DNA of 64,000 nucleotides from Micavibrio sp. UBA6147 (GCA_002423185.1 DIUX01000001.1:206050-270049), one strand, 5' to 3'. Positions 43,011 to 51,898 are shown, counted from the first letter of the stretch. Program-made: numbers and translations. Notes: generated by a model not told the origin, from the letters alone.

Positions 43011-43799
43011 ATGAGCCATTCAGTCAACACAACACTTCTGGACGGGCGGGTCAAACTGGAGCAGCCTGAAGAAGGCTTTCGCGCCGGTATGGACACGGTT
43101 TTTGCCGCCGCCTATGCCCCCATCAAGGCGGGACAGCGGGTGCTGGATGCCGGTTGCGGCGTCGGCAGCATCGGCCTATGCCTACTCGCCCGCCAACCGG
43201 ATTTGTCCGTCACGGGGGTGGAACTTCAATCCCATTACGCCGACATTGCAGCCCGCAACGCCGCCCTGAACGGGGTCGAAGACCGCCTGAGCATTATTCA
43301 GCGCGATATCCGCGACTTTCAGGTTACGGGCAAAATAAGCGGCACGGACGACCGTTTCGACCATGTGGTGTGCAACCCGCCTTACATGATCGAAGGCACC
43401 CACCAACGCGCCCAAAACCCCGCCAAGGCCTCCGCCATGGGGCAGGGGGCGGGTGAGGCAAGCCTTGAAGAATGGATGGATGTGTGCTTTCGGGCTTTAA
43501 AATCCGGCGGCACGCTCACACTCGTGCAACGAGCGGAATTGCTGGGGCATTTGATTGTCATGTTGTCGGGGCGTTTTGGCGCGTTTGAGGTTCTGCCCCT
43601 GCACTCTAAGCAAGGCCAACCGGCGAAGCGGGTCTTGCTCCGCGCGGTGAAAGACAGAAAATCGCCGATGACTCTGTACTCCGGCCTTGTCTTGCACTAT
43701 GACAATGGGGAGTATACGCCGGAGGCGGACAACGTCCTGCGCCACATGCAAACATTACCGCCGCCGCCCGCGCCGCAGCCAATGAACACGTCATCATAA
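43011..43799 (+). CDS. TrmN6-like N6-adenine methyltransferase
   Basis: 262 residues, class I AdoMet methyltransferase. Motif I is RVLDAGCGVGSIGLCLLARQ and motif IV is DHVVCNPPYMIEG (NPPY, used by N6-adenine and N5-glutamine methyltransferases); VTGVELQSHYADIAARNAAL binds the ribose. The N-terminal TTLLDGRVKLEQPEEGFRAG matches the TrmN6/YfiC group that methylates A37 of tRNA-Val. The last 20 residues are Pro-rich. It lies 12 bp before the CYTH gene, so the two are co-transcribed. Confidence 0.85.
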   Translation: MSHSVNTTLLDGRVKLEQPEEGFRAGMDTVFAAAYAPIKAGQRVLDAGCGVGSIGLCLLARQPDLSVTGVELQSHYADIAARNAALNGVEDRLSIIQRDIRDFQVTGKISGTDDRFDHVVCNPPYMIEGTHQRAQNPAKASAMGQGAGEASLEEWMDVCFRALKSGGTLTLVQRAELLGHLIVMLSGRFGAFEVLPLHSKQGQPAKRVLLRAVKDRKSPMTLYSGLVLHYDNGEYTPEADNVLRHMQTLPPPPAPQPMNTSS

Positions 43800-43811
43800 G
43801 GAACAAACGCC

Positions 43812-44474
43812 ATGGCTCATGAAATCGAACGCAAATATTTGCTCCGCACCGATGCTTGGAAATCCATGCCCTTTCAATCTGTGTCACAAATCACTCAAGG
43901 CTATGTGCCGGACGACGGCTCGGTCGCGGTGCGGATAGCCTTTCCGGCAATCGACACCGCCGATATTCGTTTTAGCAAAGGCGCGGCGCAGTATGATCTG
44001 CGCGTCCAAGGCCCCGACATCGCCGCCGATTTTCGCAAAGTCGCAACCTTGCCGCAATATGATGCGGCGACTCAATCCTTACACATGACGGATTCTTTGG
44101 TCTGCCGTATTCGATCGCGCAAGACAGGCGCGTTGCAAGAGGCGTTCTTAACGATCAAAGCCCCGACCGCCCGCGCCGATGTTACCAATGAATTCGAAAT
44201 CGCGATTCCCTATGACACGGCGGAAAAAATCATGCACGACATGACCATCCACACGGTGCGCAAAACCCGCCACGTCATCGACCATAGCGGCCAAAAATGG
44301 GAGGTGGACGTGTTCGCAGGCGCCCTCAAAGGCCTCGTGATGGCGGAGGCCGAAGTCGCCGACATCGCGGTGTTCGACCGTTTGGACATGCTCCCCGGCA
44401 TCGGCGCGGACGTGACGCAAAACCGCGCCTACACAAACCGCGCCCTCGGTGAATACGGACTCCCAAAGCCCTAA
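43812..44474 (+). CDS. CYTH domain (triphosphate tunnel) protein
   Basis: 220 residues, beginning MAHEIERKYLL, the ExExK signature of the CYTH superfamily. Alternating charged strands follow (SVAVRIAF, DLRVQ, VCRIRSRKTG, AFLTIKAP, EFEIAIPYD, WEVDVFAG, VMAEAEV) as in a beta-barrel tunnel. Members hydrolyse inorganic tripolyphosphate or related triphosphates; the true substrate here is not deducible. Co-transcribed with the methyltransferase, with an AAGGA Shine-Dalgarno. Confidence 0.87.
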   Translation: MAHEIERKYLLRTDAWKSMPFQSVSQITQGYVPDDGSVAVRIAFPAIDTADIRFSKGAAQYDLRVQGPDIAADFRKVATLPQYDAATQSLHMTDSLVCRIRSRKTGALQEAFLTIKAPTARADVTNEFEIAIPYDTAEKIMHDMTIHTVRKTRHVIDHSGQKWEVDVFAGALKGLVMAEAEVADIAVFDRLDMLPGIGADVTQNRAYTNRALGEYGLPKP

Positions 44475-44623
44475 ACTATAAAAACCGCACCCCAGAGCAT
44501 CCTTATAAGGCGCACCCCATAACGGTTTTACCCCGTTGCACCCAATGCCGTAATAAGTTATAAGCGAGATATTCTCAAAGGATGGACGGATGACGATCGA
44601 CCGTCCATTCCCGTCCTTCGGTG

Positions 44624-44700
44624 GGGCCAGTAGCTCAGTTGGTCAGAGCGGACCGCTCATAACGGTTTGGTCGGGGGTTCAAGTCCCTCCTGGCCCACCA
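44624..44700 (+). tRNA. tRNA-Ile2 (anticodon CAT, probably lysidine-modified)
   Basis: 77 nt with acceptor GGGCCAG/CTGGCCC, D-arm GCTCAGTTGGTCAGAGC, anticodon loop CTCATAA, T-arm GTTCAAGTC and encoded CCA. CAT could be Met or Ile2. C4-G69 and C5-G68 in the acceptor, the TTGGTCG variable region and GTTCAAGTCC resemble tRNA-Ile2, whose C34 TilS converts to lysidine, so Ile2 is preferred. Confidence 0.9.
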
Positions 44701-44780
44701 AAACTTCAAAGCTAAGATAAATTAGCGGTTTGATTTTTCTTGTGTAATCTGTGTTTTCTAAAGAAAAAGAGAGTAACCTA

Positions 44781-45482
44781 TTGGCAAACAATCCAACGCA
44801 TATTTTTCGCATGACGGACTATAGAAACATTGCGTGTTTTTGTAGTGATGGGCATATGTATGCCAAAAATTATAGAGACCAGCCACAAATATCAATTTCT
44901 CATCAACAGATTAATAACCGTAGAGGAAGTGGTGAGCTGTCTTTCCCAAGCAGTTCGACCACTCCACATGATTATGTTCCTTTTTATTTCTCGCCCATAA
45001 CTGCAATGTATTTTGCAATACGCAATGGTAAGGTTGCCTCGTTTGATGAGGATGGAGTATCTACAGGCGTTACGGATATAAATGATGTAGCTTTTGTGGT
45101 TTTGGACATAGAACATATTGTTTCAAGTCAATGCGAATACAAATTCACAGACAAGGCGTGCTTTAAAGTGGGATATAGAGAGTTTGATGATTGGGCGCAA
45201 TCCAAAGATGAGATAAATTGGGGACTATTTAATGAACCACCTATTGTAGCCAATATATCTGTAATAGGGTATAATGGAGTCTGCAGATATGCGACGAGTC
45301 GAGATATCAGGCCTGAATATTTGGACAGAACAGATAAACGGATGGCCGAGTTTCTTGTAAGAGATAGGGTCAGCATGGATGATGTGCGAGCCATTGTTGT
45401 CCAAAGTGACAGAGTTAAAGAGCATATTGAGGCGTATTTTAGTGGTTCTGTTATAGTTAAACCTGAAATTTACAACGTCTAG
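44781..45482 (+). CDS. darT: DarT DNA ADP-ribosyltransferase toxin
   Basis: About 233 residues. DarT-family features are THIFRMTDYRNI at the N-terminus, YVPFYFSPITAMYFAIRNG in the NAD-binding half and KRMAEFLVRDRVSMDDVRAI, where the Glu of AEFLV is the likely catalytic residue. DarT attaches ADP-ribose to thymidine in single-stranded DNA, stalling replication, and acts in growth control or phage defence. The TTG at 44781 has an AGAGAG Shine-Dalgarno and begins just before the conserved part; a GTG at 44751 is the alternative. Much more AT-rich than flanking genes; it starts 80 bp after tRNA-Ile2. Confidence 0.9.
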   Translation: MANNPTHIFRMTDYRNIACFCSDGHMYAKNYRDQPQISISHQQINNRRGSGELSFPSSSTTPHDYVPFYFSPITAMYFAIRNGKVASFDEDGVSTGVTDINDVAFVVLDIEHIVSSQCEYKFTDKACFKVGYREFDDWAQSKDEINWGLFNEPPIVANISVIGYNGVCRYATSRDIRPEYLDRTDKRMAEFLVRDRVSMDDVRAIVVQSDRVKEHIEAYFSGSVIVKPEIYNV

Positions 45483-45502
45483 GGTATTTTTGTGGGGCTG
45501 AT

Positions 45503-46552
45503 ATGGCACTAAAGTTTTTGCACGGTGATTTGTTTAAGGATGATGCAGAGGCGCTGGTTAACACAGTTAATTGCGTGGGTGTCATGGGCAAGGGCGTTGC
45601 TCTAAAATTTAAACAGCTCTGGCCTGAAAATTACAGAAAATATAAAGAAGTGTGCGAAAGAAATGAGCTGTACCCAGGAAAGTTACTGGTTGTGGAGGAG
45701 GGCGACATGATTAACGGCAGAAAACTGCTTGTTAATTTTCCCACGAAAGAGCATTGGAAAGCTAAGTCCAAATTAGAATATGTAGAAAAGGGACTCGACG
45801 CCTTAGTTAAGGAAATTCAAGGCAGCAATATCAAGTCGATTGCTATGCCTCCGCTAGGTTGTGGAAACGGTGGATTGGAATGGAAAGAGGTCAGAAAAAT
45901 CATTGTTCAAAAATTAAGTGGTTTGAACGATGTTGATATACGTATTTATGCCCCCGCATATATTGCTATTGATGAGCCAGAGTATACGCTTACAGGAAAG
46001 CCGAATTTGACGAAAGAAAGAGCTATAATTCTAAGAATGCTGGGAGAACTTGAAGAGTTTTTTGATTATTCACTAACAAAATTATGTTTACAAAAATTAG
46101 TCTACTTTTTGAACCTTTTTGACTACCAGTTTAATGTCGAATTCAAAAAAGAAGCTATGGGGCCATATTCTTCTGAGTTAAATGCAGCTTTTTTAAAGAT
46201 GGATGAATTAGGCTGGATTAAGGGATATAACGAAGAAGGAGCGGATAAGATAAGCGTTCCTTCGGGCATATTTTCTGAATGCAATAGTTTCATACAGGCA
46301 GAAGGCTATGAGGATGATGTTTCTCATACTATAGATAAAATTTCGAAACTTATTCAAGGCTTTGAGAGTCCTTTTGGAATGGAGCTTCTTTCGACTGTTC
46401 ATTATTTGGGAAGCGTAGAGAATGTCTCCAAGGAAAATATGTTCAGTGCCGTTCAAAGTTGGTCAGATAGAAAAAAAGGGCTGTTTAGCCAAAAGGAAGT
46501 TGAAGAAGCGTATTCTAGATTAAGCGAAGACGAATTTTGGGTAGTTATCTAG
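45503..46552 (+). CDS. darG: DarG macrodomain antitoxin
   Basis: 349 residues, 20 bp downstream of darT. Residues 1-155 are a macro domain: LVNTVNCVGVMGKGVALKFK (ADP-ribose-binding loop) and IAMPPLGCGNGGLEWKEV. This domain strips ADP-ribose from DNA and so reverses DarT. Residues about 170-349 form a second helical domain (LTKLCLQKLVYFLNLFDYQF, MGPYSSELNAAFLKMDELGW) reminiscent of DUF4065/Panacea-type antitoxin domains; in DarG this part binds and blocks the toxin. Same low GC as darT. TGGGG precedes the ATG. Confidence 0.93.
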   Translation: MALKFLHGDLFKDDAEALVNTVNCVGVMGKGVALKFKQLWPENYRKYKEVCERNELYPGKLLVVEEGDMINGRKLLVNFPTKEHWKAKSKLEYVEKGLDALVKEIQGSNIKSIAMPPLGCGNGGLEWKEVRKIIVQKLSGLNDVDIRIYAPAYIAIDEPEYTLTGKPNLTKERAIILRMLGELEEFFDYSLTKLCLQKLVYFLNLFDYQFNVEFKKEAMGPYSSELNAAFLKMDELGWIKGYNEEGADKISVPSGIFSECNSFIQAEGYEDDVSHTIDKISKLIQGFESPFGMELLSTVHYLGSVENVSKENMFSAVQSWSDRKKGLFSQKEVEEAYSRLSEDEFWVVI

Positions 46553-46608
46553 GGCAACATCTTGAGTATATTAAGCACTCCACGTAGTCGGTGTTTCCGC
46601 TGCGATCA

Positions 46609-47658
46609 CTAATTCAACTTCGGGTTCCCCGATCCGTAGTTATGCGCTTTTTTCACGGGTTGGGTGGCGTAGTGTTCTAGGTCTTTGTCCGTGGGGCTGG
46701 GGATGGCGTATTTTTCGAAGAATTTGTCGAAATTGCCGGAAACGGTGCGCAGCCTGTCGCCCATGCCTTTATGCTGGGCGGGGGCGTGGCCTTGGCCGAA
46801 ATTGGGGAGCCATATGTTGCGAAGCTCCGGCGCGACGCCGCCGACTTGCAAGGCCGCTTCGTTGAGCTGGCAATAGCCGAGTTTGAGCATCCCGAGTGTT
46901 TCGGCGTCAACGACAACGCTTTTGTCTTGGTTCGGGCTTTTGCCGATGATGTCGGACAGGGCGGCGGTGGAGCGGATGAGCGCGTGATACAGGCTCCCTT
47001 TATCGTCCTCATTCTTGAACCCATCCTCAACCCAGCGGATCATCTCGCCGAGCGCGCTGGTCAAATACATGTTATCAACCGTCGCCACGGGCGCGGTGAG
47101 GGGGGCGAGAACGGCGGCAATGTCGCTCTTATCAATCGTAACGGGCGGGTGTTCGTCTTTCTTATCCGAGGATTTTTTGAAGGATCGCAGCAGCGGCTTG
47201 ACGGGCGCGCCTTCCCGCGCCGGCACAGGCCGCCCCATATCCGCAAGCGTCTGGGCGAGCGCCTTGACGCGCGGGTCGGAGGGGCTGATCGAGGCTTGCG
47301 CTTGCTGGAAAAACAGCGCCGCAGAGCGCGCGTCTTGATCGGTTCCATACCCATTAATCAACATATACCCCGCCATTAGGGCGCTCTCGGGGTGCTGCGC
47401 CTGCGCCGTGTGGACAAAGACTTCGAAGGCTTTTGCGTCCATCGCCTTTTTAACGGCGGCGGGCAGGGCGTTAAACTGCGGATACATGGTTTCGTTATGC
47501 GCCATGTCGCACAGCATTAATCCATAGCTGTATAATAAATCTACATCCCCCGTCAGGGCGGCATCGCGCATCTCTTGAATTAATTCAACATTACAATCGG
47601 CGATTGGGTGGCTTTCCATATAGGTCAGCAACGGGCAGGATTCTAAATTCAGGCTCAT
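46609..47658 (-). CDS. Sel1-like repeat protein
   Basis: 349 residues, convergent with darG. The N-terminal third is helical and contains a Sel1-type repeat (HPESALMAGYMLINGYGTDQ, then DARSAALFFQQAQ). The middle (GAPVKPLLRSFKKSSDKKDE) is a charged linker. The C-terminal half is helical with one Cys (LKLGYCQLNEAALQ). It has no signal peptide. Sel1 repeats mediate protein-protein contacts; no partner is indicated by the context. A normal-GC gene, marking the end of the AT-rich darTG insert. Confidence 0.68.
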   Translation of the reverse strand: MSLNLESCPLLTYMESHPIADCNVELIQEMRDAALTGDVDLLYSYGLMLCDMAHNETMYPQFNALPAAVKKAMDAKAFEVFVHTAQAQHPESALMAGYMLINGYGTDQDARSAALFFQQAQASISPSDPRVKALAQTLADMGRPVPAREGAPVKPLLRSFKKSSDKKDEHPPVTIDKSDIAAVLAPLTAPVATVDNMYLTSALGEMIRWVEDGFKNEDDKGSLYHALIRSTAALSDIIGKSPNQDKSVVVDAETLGMLKLGYCQLNEAALQVGGVAPELRNIWLPNFGQGHAPAQHKGMGDRLRTVSGNFDKFFEKYAIPSPTDKDLEHYATQPVKKAHNYGSGNPKLN

Positions 47659-47908
47659 GGATCACTCTTTCTTATAGGGATCGACAGATTTTAAAATGAT
47701 ATTTGTCATATTATATAGGCGAAATAATTCCTGCAACTAATATCTCGGTGAAGTTTTTACGGATATTTTTATGCGCCTGTATGCCTTGCATTTCCTTATA
47801 TATCCCCCGCCCTCAAATTTTTTTTACAAAACCGCGCAGGGGTTTTCAATCTGCCCCCGTATAAAGGATATACACGGCGTATAAACATTTAAAAACTTAG
47901 AGGACATC

Positions 47909-48478
47909 ATGCAGACAAAAAATATTTTGAAGACAACCGCCTTCGCTCTGGTCATTGGTTTGATGGCGCAGACATCCCTTGCCACCAACGTAAGTGCCGC
48001 CGAGCGCAGCGCAGAATTCGTCACTGGTAAAGGCAAAACAGGCGCCATCGCAAGAACACGCGACGGCAATTTGCGCGACGGCCTGAACCGCTCCAAAACC
48101 GTGACCGGCCCGAATGGTGAGAGCTATGAAGTGCAATCCACCGTCACCTATGACAAGGAAACCGGCACATATAACAAAACCGTGACCGGCGCGGATGGCA
48201 AGGCCATAACATATAACGGCACAATCGAAGACGGCCAAAAAACCGGCACATACACGACGGCTGATGGCAAGACCGGCACATACGAAACCGGCGTGACCAA
48301 GAATGACGACGGCGAAGTGACCCGCAGCAACACATGGACGAACGAAGCCGGCGAAACAAAAAACCGCAGCGCAACCTATGAATACGAAGCCGAAACCGGC
48401 GAAGCAACGCGCGTGATCACCAATAACCGCGGTAAAATCAGAGCGGGCAGCGTTTCAAAGGTTCCAAGCGGCGAATAA
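47909..48478 (+). CDS. Secreted Gly/Thr-rich repeat protein
   Basis: 189 residues: signal peptide (LKTTAFALVIGLMAQTSLAT, NVSA cleavage region), then a hydrophilic mature part of short beta-strand repeats rich in TGTY, DGK and TVTG (GTYNKTVTGADGKAITYNGT, KTGTYTTADGKTGTYETG). It contains no Cys, TM or catalytic motif. The pattern recalls MORN-like or other short beta-hairpin repeats, but no family is certain. AGAGGACATC precedes the ATG. The 250 bp upstream hold its promoter and nothing else I can support. Confidence 0.72.
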   Translation: MQTKNILKTTAFALVIGLMAQTSLATNVSAAERSAEFVTGKGKTGAIARTRDGNLRDGLNRSKTVTGPNGESYEVQSTVTYDKETGTYNKTVTGADGKAITYNGTIEDGQKTGTYTTADGKTGTYETGVTKNDDGEVTRSNTWTNEAGETKNRSATYEYEAETGEATRVITNNRGKIRAGSVSKVPSGE

Positions 48479-48597
48479 CGCCGTCACTTTGCGAAAGCTC
48501 TATCGAGCGAGCTACGAGAAAATATCATGCCCTCGGCCTCATGTGCCGGCATGACGTGAACAAGATAAAATGCTACTGTTCATCGTCAAATACCGCA

Positions 48598-49173
48598 ATG
48601 GGTGAGGGCATGATACAAGACCAATCGGACGAAGACCTGATGAAGGCTGTTGCCAAGGCGAACCAGTCCGCGTTTCGGACATTGGTCAACCGCCATATGG
48701 GGCGTGCGAATACCATCGCGATGCGGAGCCTACCGCGCCGTGAGGACGCAGAAGAGGCCGTACAGGATTCATTTTGCAAAATATGGGTGAATGCGGCGTC
48801 TTTTGACCCTGACAAAGCAAAGTTCATGACATGGTTTGTGCGTATTTTGACGAATACATGTCTGGATAAAATTCGCTCAAACCCGCCGCGTGCCGGTGAT
48901 ATTGACGCGCTGGCGGATGTTTTGGCGGATGATGCGGCCTCGTATGATGCGCAATACGGCCAAAAACGCGAAGGTGAGGCCATCCGCAAAGCGGTGCAAA
49001 CCTTGCCGGATCGCCAAAGGATGGCAGTGATTTTATGTTATTTCGAGGAGATGACAAACCCGCAAGCCGCCGAAGTTTTGGGAATAAACGTCAAGGCGCT
49101 GGAAGGATTACTGGTTCGCGCAAGGCGGGATTTGAAGGGACGATTAGGAGCAGGAGAAGACAATGACGGATGA
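48598..49173 (+). CDS. ECF-type RNA polymerase sigma factor
   Basis: About 191 residues from ATG 48598; ATG 48610 is also possible, and the frame opens at 48541. Region 2 is SAFRTLVNRHMGRANTIAMR, RREDAEEAVQDSFCKIWVNA and MTWFVRILTNTCLDKIRS; region 4 is LPDRQRMAVILCYFEEMTNP followed by QAAEVLGINVKALEGLLVRA. There is no region 1 or 3, as usual for ECF sigmas. Its stop overlaps the putative anti-sigma gene, and a CnrX-like sensor gene follows, the layout of metal- or envelope-stress ECF systems. Confidence 0.9.
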   Translation: MGEGMIQDQSDEDLMKAVAKANQSAFRTLVNRHMGRANTIAMRSLPRREDAEEAVQDSFCKIWVNAASFDPDKAKFMTWFVRILTNTCLDKIRSNPPRAGDIDALADVLADDAASYDAQYGQKREGEAIRKAVQTLPDRQRMAVILCYFEEMTNPQAAEVLGINVKALEGLLVRARRDLKGRLGAGEDNDG

Positions 49174-49477
49174 TGATTTGAAAAAACGCCTGCGGGCATG
49201 GACGGTCCCTGCGCCGGATTCCGGCCTTGCGGATCGGATTGTGATGAACGCCCTGCGCCACCCGCAAAAAATGCCGTGGAGCCTGCGCTTGGGAAAAACG
49301 CTGGAAACATGGCTTTTGGATTGGAACGCAGGGGCGATTTATAAATGCGCCAGCCTCGCGATGATCGTTGTGATTGGCCTCAGCATTGGCTATTCCAGCC
49401 CCTATGCAGGCGGCGCGGATACGATCAGCATCGTCGACCTCGCGATGGGTGGAATGAATGAATGGGAGGGATCATGA
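49163..49477 (+). CDS. Putative membrane anti-sigma factor
   Basis: 104 residues overlapping the sigma gene by 11 bp, with AGGAGAAGACA before the ATG. The N-terminal cytoplasmic part is short and charged (TDDDLKKRLRAWTVPAPDSG, LADRIVMNALRHP), as in small anti-sigma factors such as CnrY. One TM follows (IYKCASLAMIVVIGLSIGYS), then a short periplasmic end. Function is inferred from position and topology, not from a recognised domain. It overlaps the next gene by 4 bp (ATGA). Confidence 0.72.
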   Translation: MTDDDLKKRLRAWTVPAPDSGLADRIVMNALRHPQKMPWSLRLGKTLETWLLDWNAGAIYKCASLAMIVVIGLSIGYSSPYAGGADTISIVDLAMGGMNEWEGS

Positions 49478-49920
49478 ACAAGCGTATAATTTGTATGGTG
49501 GCATTGTCGGTGTCTTTGGCACTCAACGTATTTTTCGGCTCGGTCATGCTCGGCAAATTTGCGGGACGCATGGAACAAGGCAATGGAAAATCTCTTAAGC
49601 TGGTGATGCAGAAAATGCGCGACTTGCCGCCCGAGCAACGCGAAAAAGCCGCTGCCATAGTGCGCGACACTGCCCCGCAATTACGCGCCACGATTGCGGA
49701 ATTGAAGCAAGAGCGCACAGAAGTATTCGACCAATTAAAAAGTCCGGACTATCAGCGTTCAGATGTTGAACCGCGCCTCATCGCCGTTCGCGAGAAAACC
49801 AATGAGCTTCAGGCCGTGGCACAAACATTGATGCTGGATTTTGCCGACCAATTAACCCCCGAACAACGCGCCGAATTTTTTGCGCGCCAAGGCAATTGGG
49901 AAGATAAATTCCAACCATAA
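49474..49920 (+). CDS. Periplasmic CnrX/Spy-like sensor protein (heavy-metal resistance family)
   Basis: 148 residues from the ATG at 49474 (GGGAGGGATC before it; ATG 49462 has none). N-terminal anchor (RIICMVALSVSLALNVFFGS), then a helical periplasmic domain: MQKMRDLPPEQREKAAAIVR, LRATIAELKQERTEVFDQLK, LTPEQRAEFFARQG. The LPPEQR/LTPEQR repeats are typical of CnrX, ZraP and Spy relatives (PF13801-type). With the ECF sigma and anti-sigma genes it forms a CnrH-CnrY-CnrX-like unit: the sensor would relieve anti-sigma inhibition on an envelope signal. The metal-ligand residues of CnrX (several His) are not present, so a metal signal is doubtful. Confidence 0.8.
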   Translation: MNKRIICMVALSVSLALNVFFGSVMLGKFAGRMEQGNGKSLKLVMQKMRDLPPEQREKAAAIVRDTAPQLRATIAELKQERTEVFDQLKSPDYQRSDVEPRLIAVREKTNELQAVAQTLMLDFADQLTPEQRAEFFARQGNWEDKFQP

Positions 49921-49983
49921 CGCCCAGCCACAATGCCGAAAGGCGAGTCACAGGCGAGTCTAAGTGATAAACGGAGAAGACCG

Positions 49984-50937
49984 ATGAAACAGCTTTTGTT
50001 AACCCTTATGCTTGTCTGCGTTTTGTGGCCTGTCCACGTTCAGGCGCAGGATGCCACACAAGACGGCCTTAAGCTGCAATCCATCACGAGCGGTGGCATA
50101 GAGCGCAATTTTTTCTATCTCAACCCCGCAATCAACGCCGATGCCGCCAATAAAATGCCGCTGCTTCTGTCCCTTCATGGCGGCGGCAAGGATGACGGCG
50201 ATGAATATGCGGCGCGCGCAGGATACACCCCAATGGCGCGAGAACAGGGATTTATCATCGTCTATCCGAATGGCGTCAACGCCCAATGGAATGACGGGCG
50301 CGGCGTCACGTTTCGCGGCATTGACGACAACGCACATGTCGATGATGCGCGGTTTTTGGCGGATGTGATCGACTATTTCATCGCCCACCACAATGCCGAC
50401 CCCGCGCGGGTGTATATTGAGGGGAGTTCAAACGGCGGCATGATGACCTATCGGATGCTGTGCGAATATTCCGAAAAGATTGCGGCGGCGGCGGCGGTGA
50501 TTGCGAGTATTCCTGAAAACATCTACCCTAGCTGCGCCCCGAAAAAGCCCGTGCCGCTCCTGAGCATGAACGCAACCGCCGACCCGCTGGTTCCTTTTAA
50601 CGGCGGTGAATTAAGGCTCGGCAAACGCAAAACGGCGGGGCGGATTACCTCCACCGAACAAAGCGTTGCGTTTTGGCGCAATAATAACGGATGCAAGGAT
50701 CCGGTTAAAACCGAAGAATTGCCCGATGTCGTCACCAGCGATGACTCCACGGTGGAACATCGCGTCTACGGCGGCTGCACCGCCGGCGCGACTGTCGAAC
50801 AATATATCGTCCATGGCGGCGGCCATTCAAGACCGGGGATGAAAGGGGTTGCCCTTGAACGTTTCTTGGGCAAGGTGAACAAGGATATTGTCGCCGGTGA
50901 CGTCATCTGGGATTTTCTCAAACAATATTCGCAATAA
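49984..50937 (+). CDS. Secreted CE1-like esterase (PHB depolymerase/feruloyl esterase family)
   Basis: 317 residues from ATG 49984 (CGGAGAAGACC). Signal peptide (LLLTLMLVCVLWPVHVQAQ). Alpha/beta hydrolase core: PLLLSLHGGGKDDGDEYAAR, nucleophile elbow YIEGSSNGGMMTYRML, acid loop MNATADPLVPFNGG and His in YIVHGGGHSRPGM. GxSxGGM with the HGGG oxyanion loop is the LpqC/PhaZ-like group that cleaves esters such as feruloyl or polyhydroxybutyrate. Four Cys (CEYS, SCAPKK, GCKDP, GCTAG) fit periplasmic disulfides. The substrate is not deducible. Confidence 0.87.
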   Translation: MKQLLLTLMLVCVLWPVHVQAQDATQDGLKLQSITSGGIERNFFYLNPAINADAANKMPLLLSLHGGGKDDGDEYAARAGYTPMAREQGFIIVYPNGVNAQWNDGRGVTFRGIDDNAHVDDARFLADVIDYFIAHHNADPARVYIEGSSNGGMMTYRMLCEYSEKIAAAAAVIASIPENIYPSCAPKKPVPLLSMNATADPLVPFNGGELRLGKRKTAGRITSTEQSVAFWRNNNGCKDPVKTEELPDVVTSDDSTVEHRVYGGCTAGATVEQYIVHGGGHSRPGMKGVALERFLGKVNKDIVAGDVIWDFLKQYSQ

Positions 50938-51067
50938 GATATTGTCGCGTAAAATACTGCGGCAAATACAAAAACCGCGTTATTGTGTTTTTAAGGAACT
51001 GGCTTCATAATAGTACGGAACCGAAAAAACCGCCCTTGGCGGACGACACGAAGGCGAGGCCGGACGC

Positions 51068-51898
51068 GTGCTCTGGAAAATTATCTGGATATTATTTGCT
51101 TTGGCAGTCACAGGCTATTGCGGCTGGACACTTCAGGTTATTTTGAACCAGAAGAAAGCATGGCGCGCCTTCGCAAAGAAATACAAACTCAAATATATGG
51201 AGGAGGGGATGTTCTCCCCCCCCGGCATGTTCGGTAAAATCGGCGGTCAGGCTTTTGTGGCCTATATTGAGAGCAGTAACGGCTTCTCTTTCGGCCAGAG
51301 CGGGAGTTGGACCGTCCTCGAAATGCCGTTTGAGAGCGAGCTGAAAACCGCCGAAATAACAATGGTGTCAACCGATTTCATGCTGGAAATGCAGCAAGCC
51401 GATTGGCTCCAATCCTTTGTGCCGGATCATCCCGCATGGGGCGATAACACACCGCTTTATTCCGAAACACCGGATTTCTTTAAAAACTATCTTGATGACG
51501 AAAAAATCACGTCCCTTGCGCGCCTTAAATCTGCCCCAAAGGCGGGATATATTTTTATGGTCGATCAGGAAGGCAGCGTGGTGTCATACCGCACCCGCCA
51601 ACCTTTGGACGACCCGAAACAGATTAACGAAGCGGTGAAAATCATCCGAGCCGTTGTCGATGCATGGCAAAAACCGTCCAAAGCCCGCCTTGCGGACAAG
51701 AAGTTCAGCGGGACATTAGCCTTCGAAGACGATGACGAAGACAAAGCGCAAGACCAAAATCTAGGCCAAGAGCCAAGCCAAAATAATGCGGCCAAGAATA
51801 CTGAGGACGAAATCCTGCCACAGGACAACACACAACAAGACAACAAGAGTATCAATCCGGAGTCCGGTTCCGATAAATCCGTTCAACCTTCATCATAA
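51068..51898 (+). CDS. Membrane-anchored protein of unknown function
   Basis: 276 residues beginning with a GTG. One N-terminal TM (LWKIIWILFALAVTGYCGWT), then a soluble domain (AFAKKYKLKYMEEGMFSPPG, MFGKIGGQAFVAYIESSNG) and a disordered acidic Asp/Asn/Gln/Ser tail of 60 residues. The sequence around KYKLKY-EG-FSPP-MFG-I-G suggests a domain that binds a lipid-like or protein surface, but I recognise no family. It lies 10 bp before the I78-domain gene, in the same operon. Confidence 0.7.
   Translation: MLWKIIWILFALAVTGYCGWTLQVILNQKKAWRAFAKKYKLKYMEEGMFSPPGMFGKIGGQAFVAYIESSNGFSFGQSGSWTVLEMPFESELKTAEITMVSTDFMLEMQQADWLQSFVPDHPAWGDNTPLYSETPDFFKNYLDDEKITSLARLKSAPKAGYIFMVDQEGSVVSYRTRQPLDDPKQINEAVKIIRAVVDAWQKPSKARLADKKFSGTLAFEDDDEDKAQDQNLGQEPSQNNAAKNTEDEILPQDNTQQDNKSINPESGSDKSVQPSS

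Noticed and set aside
44701..46608. Genomic island with integrase and attachment sites around darTG
   Set aside because: No integrase gene and no direct repeat of the tRNA 3' end were found beyond darG, so only an AT-rich insertion is reported.
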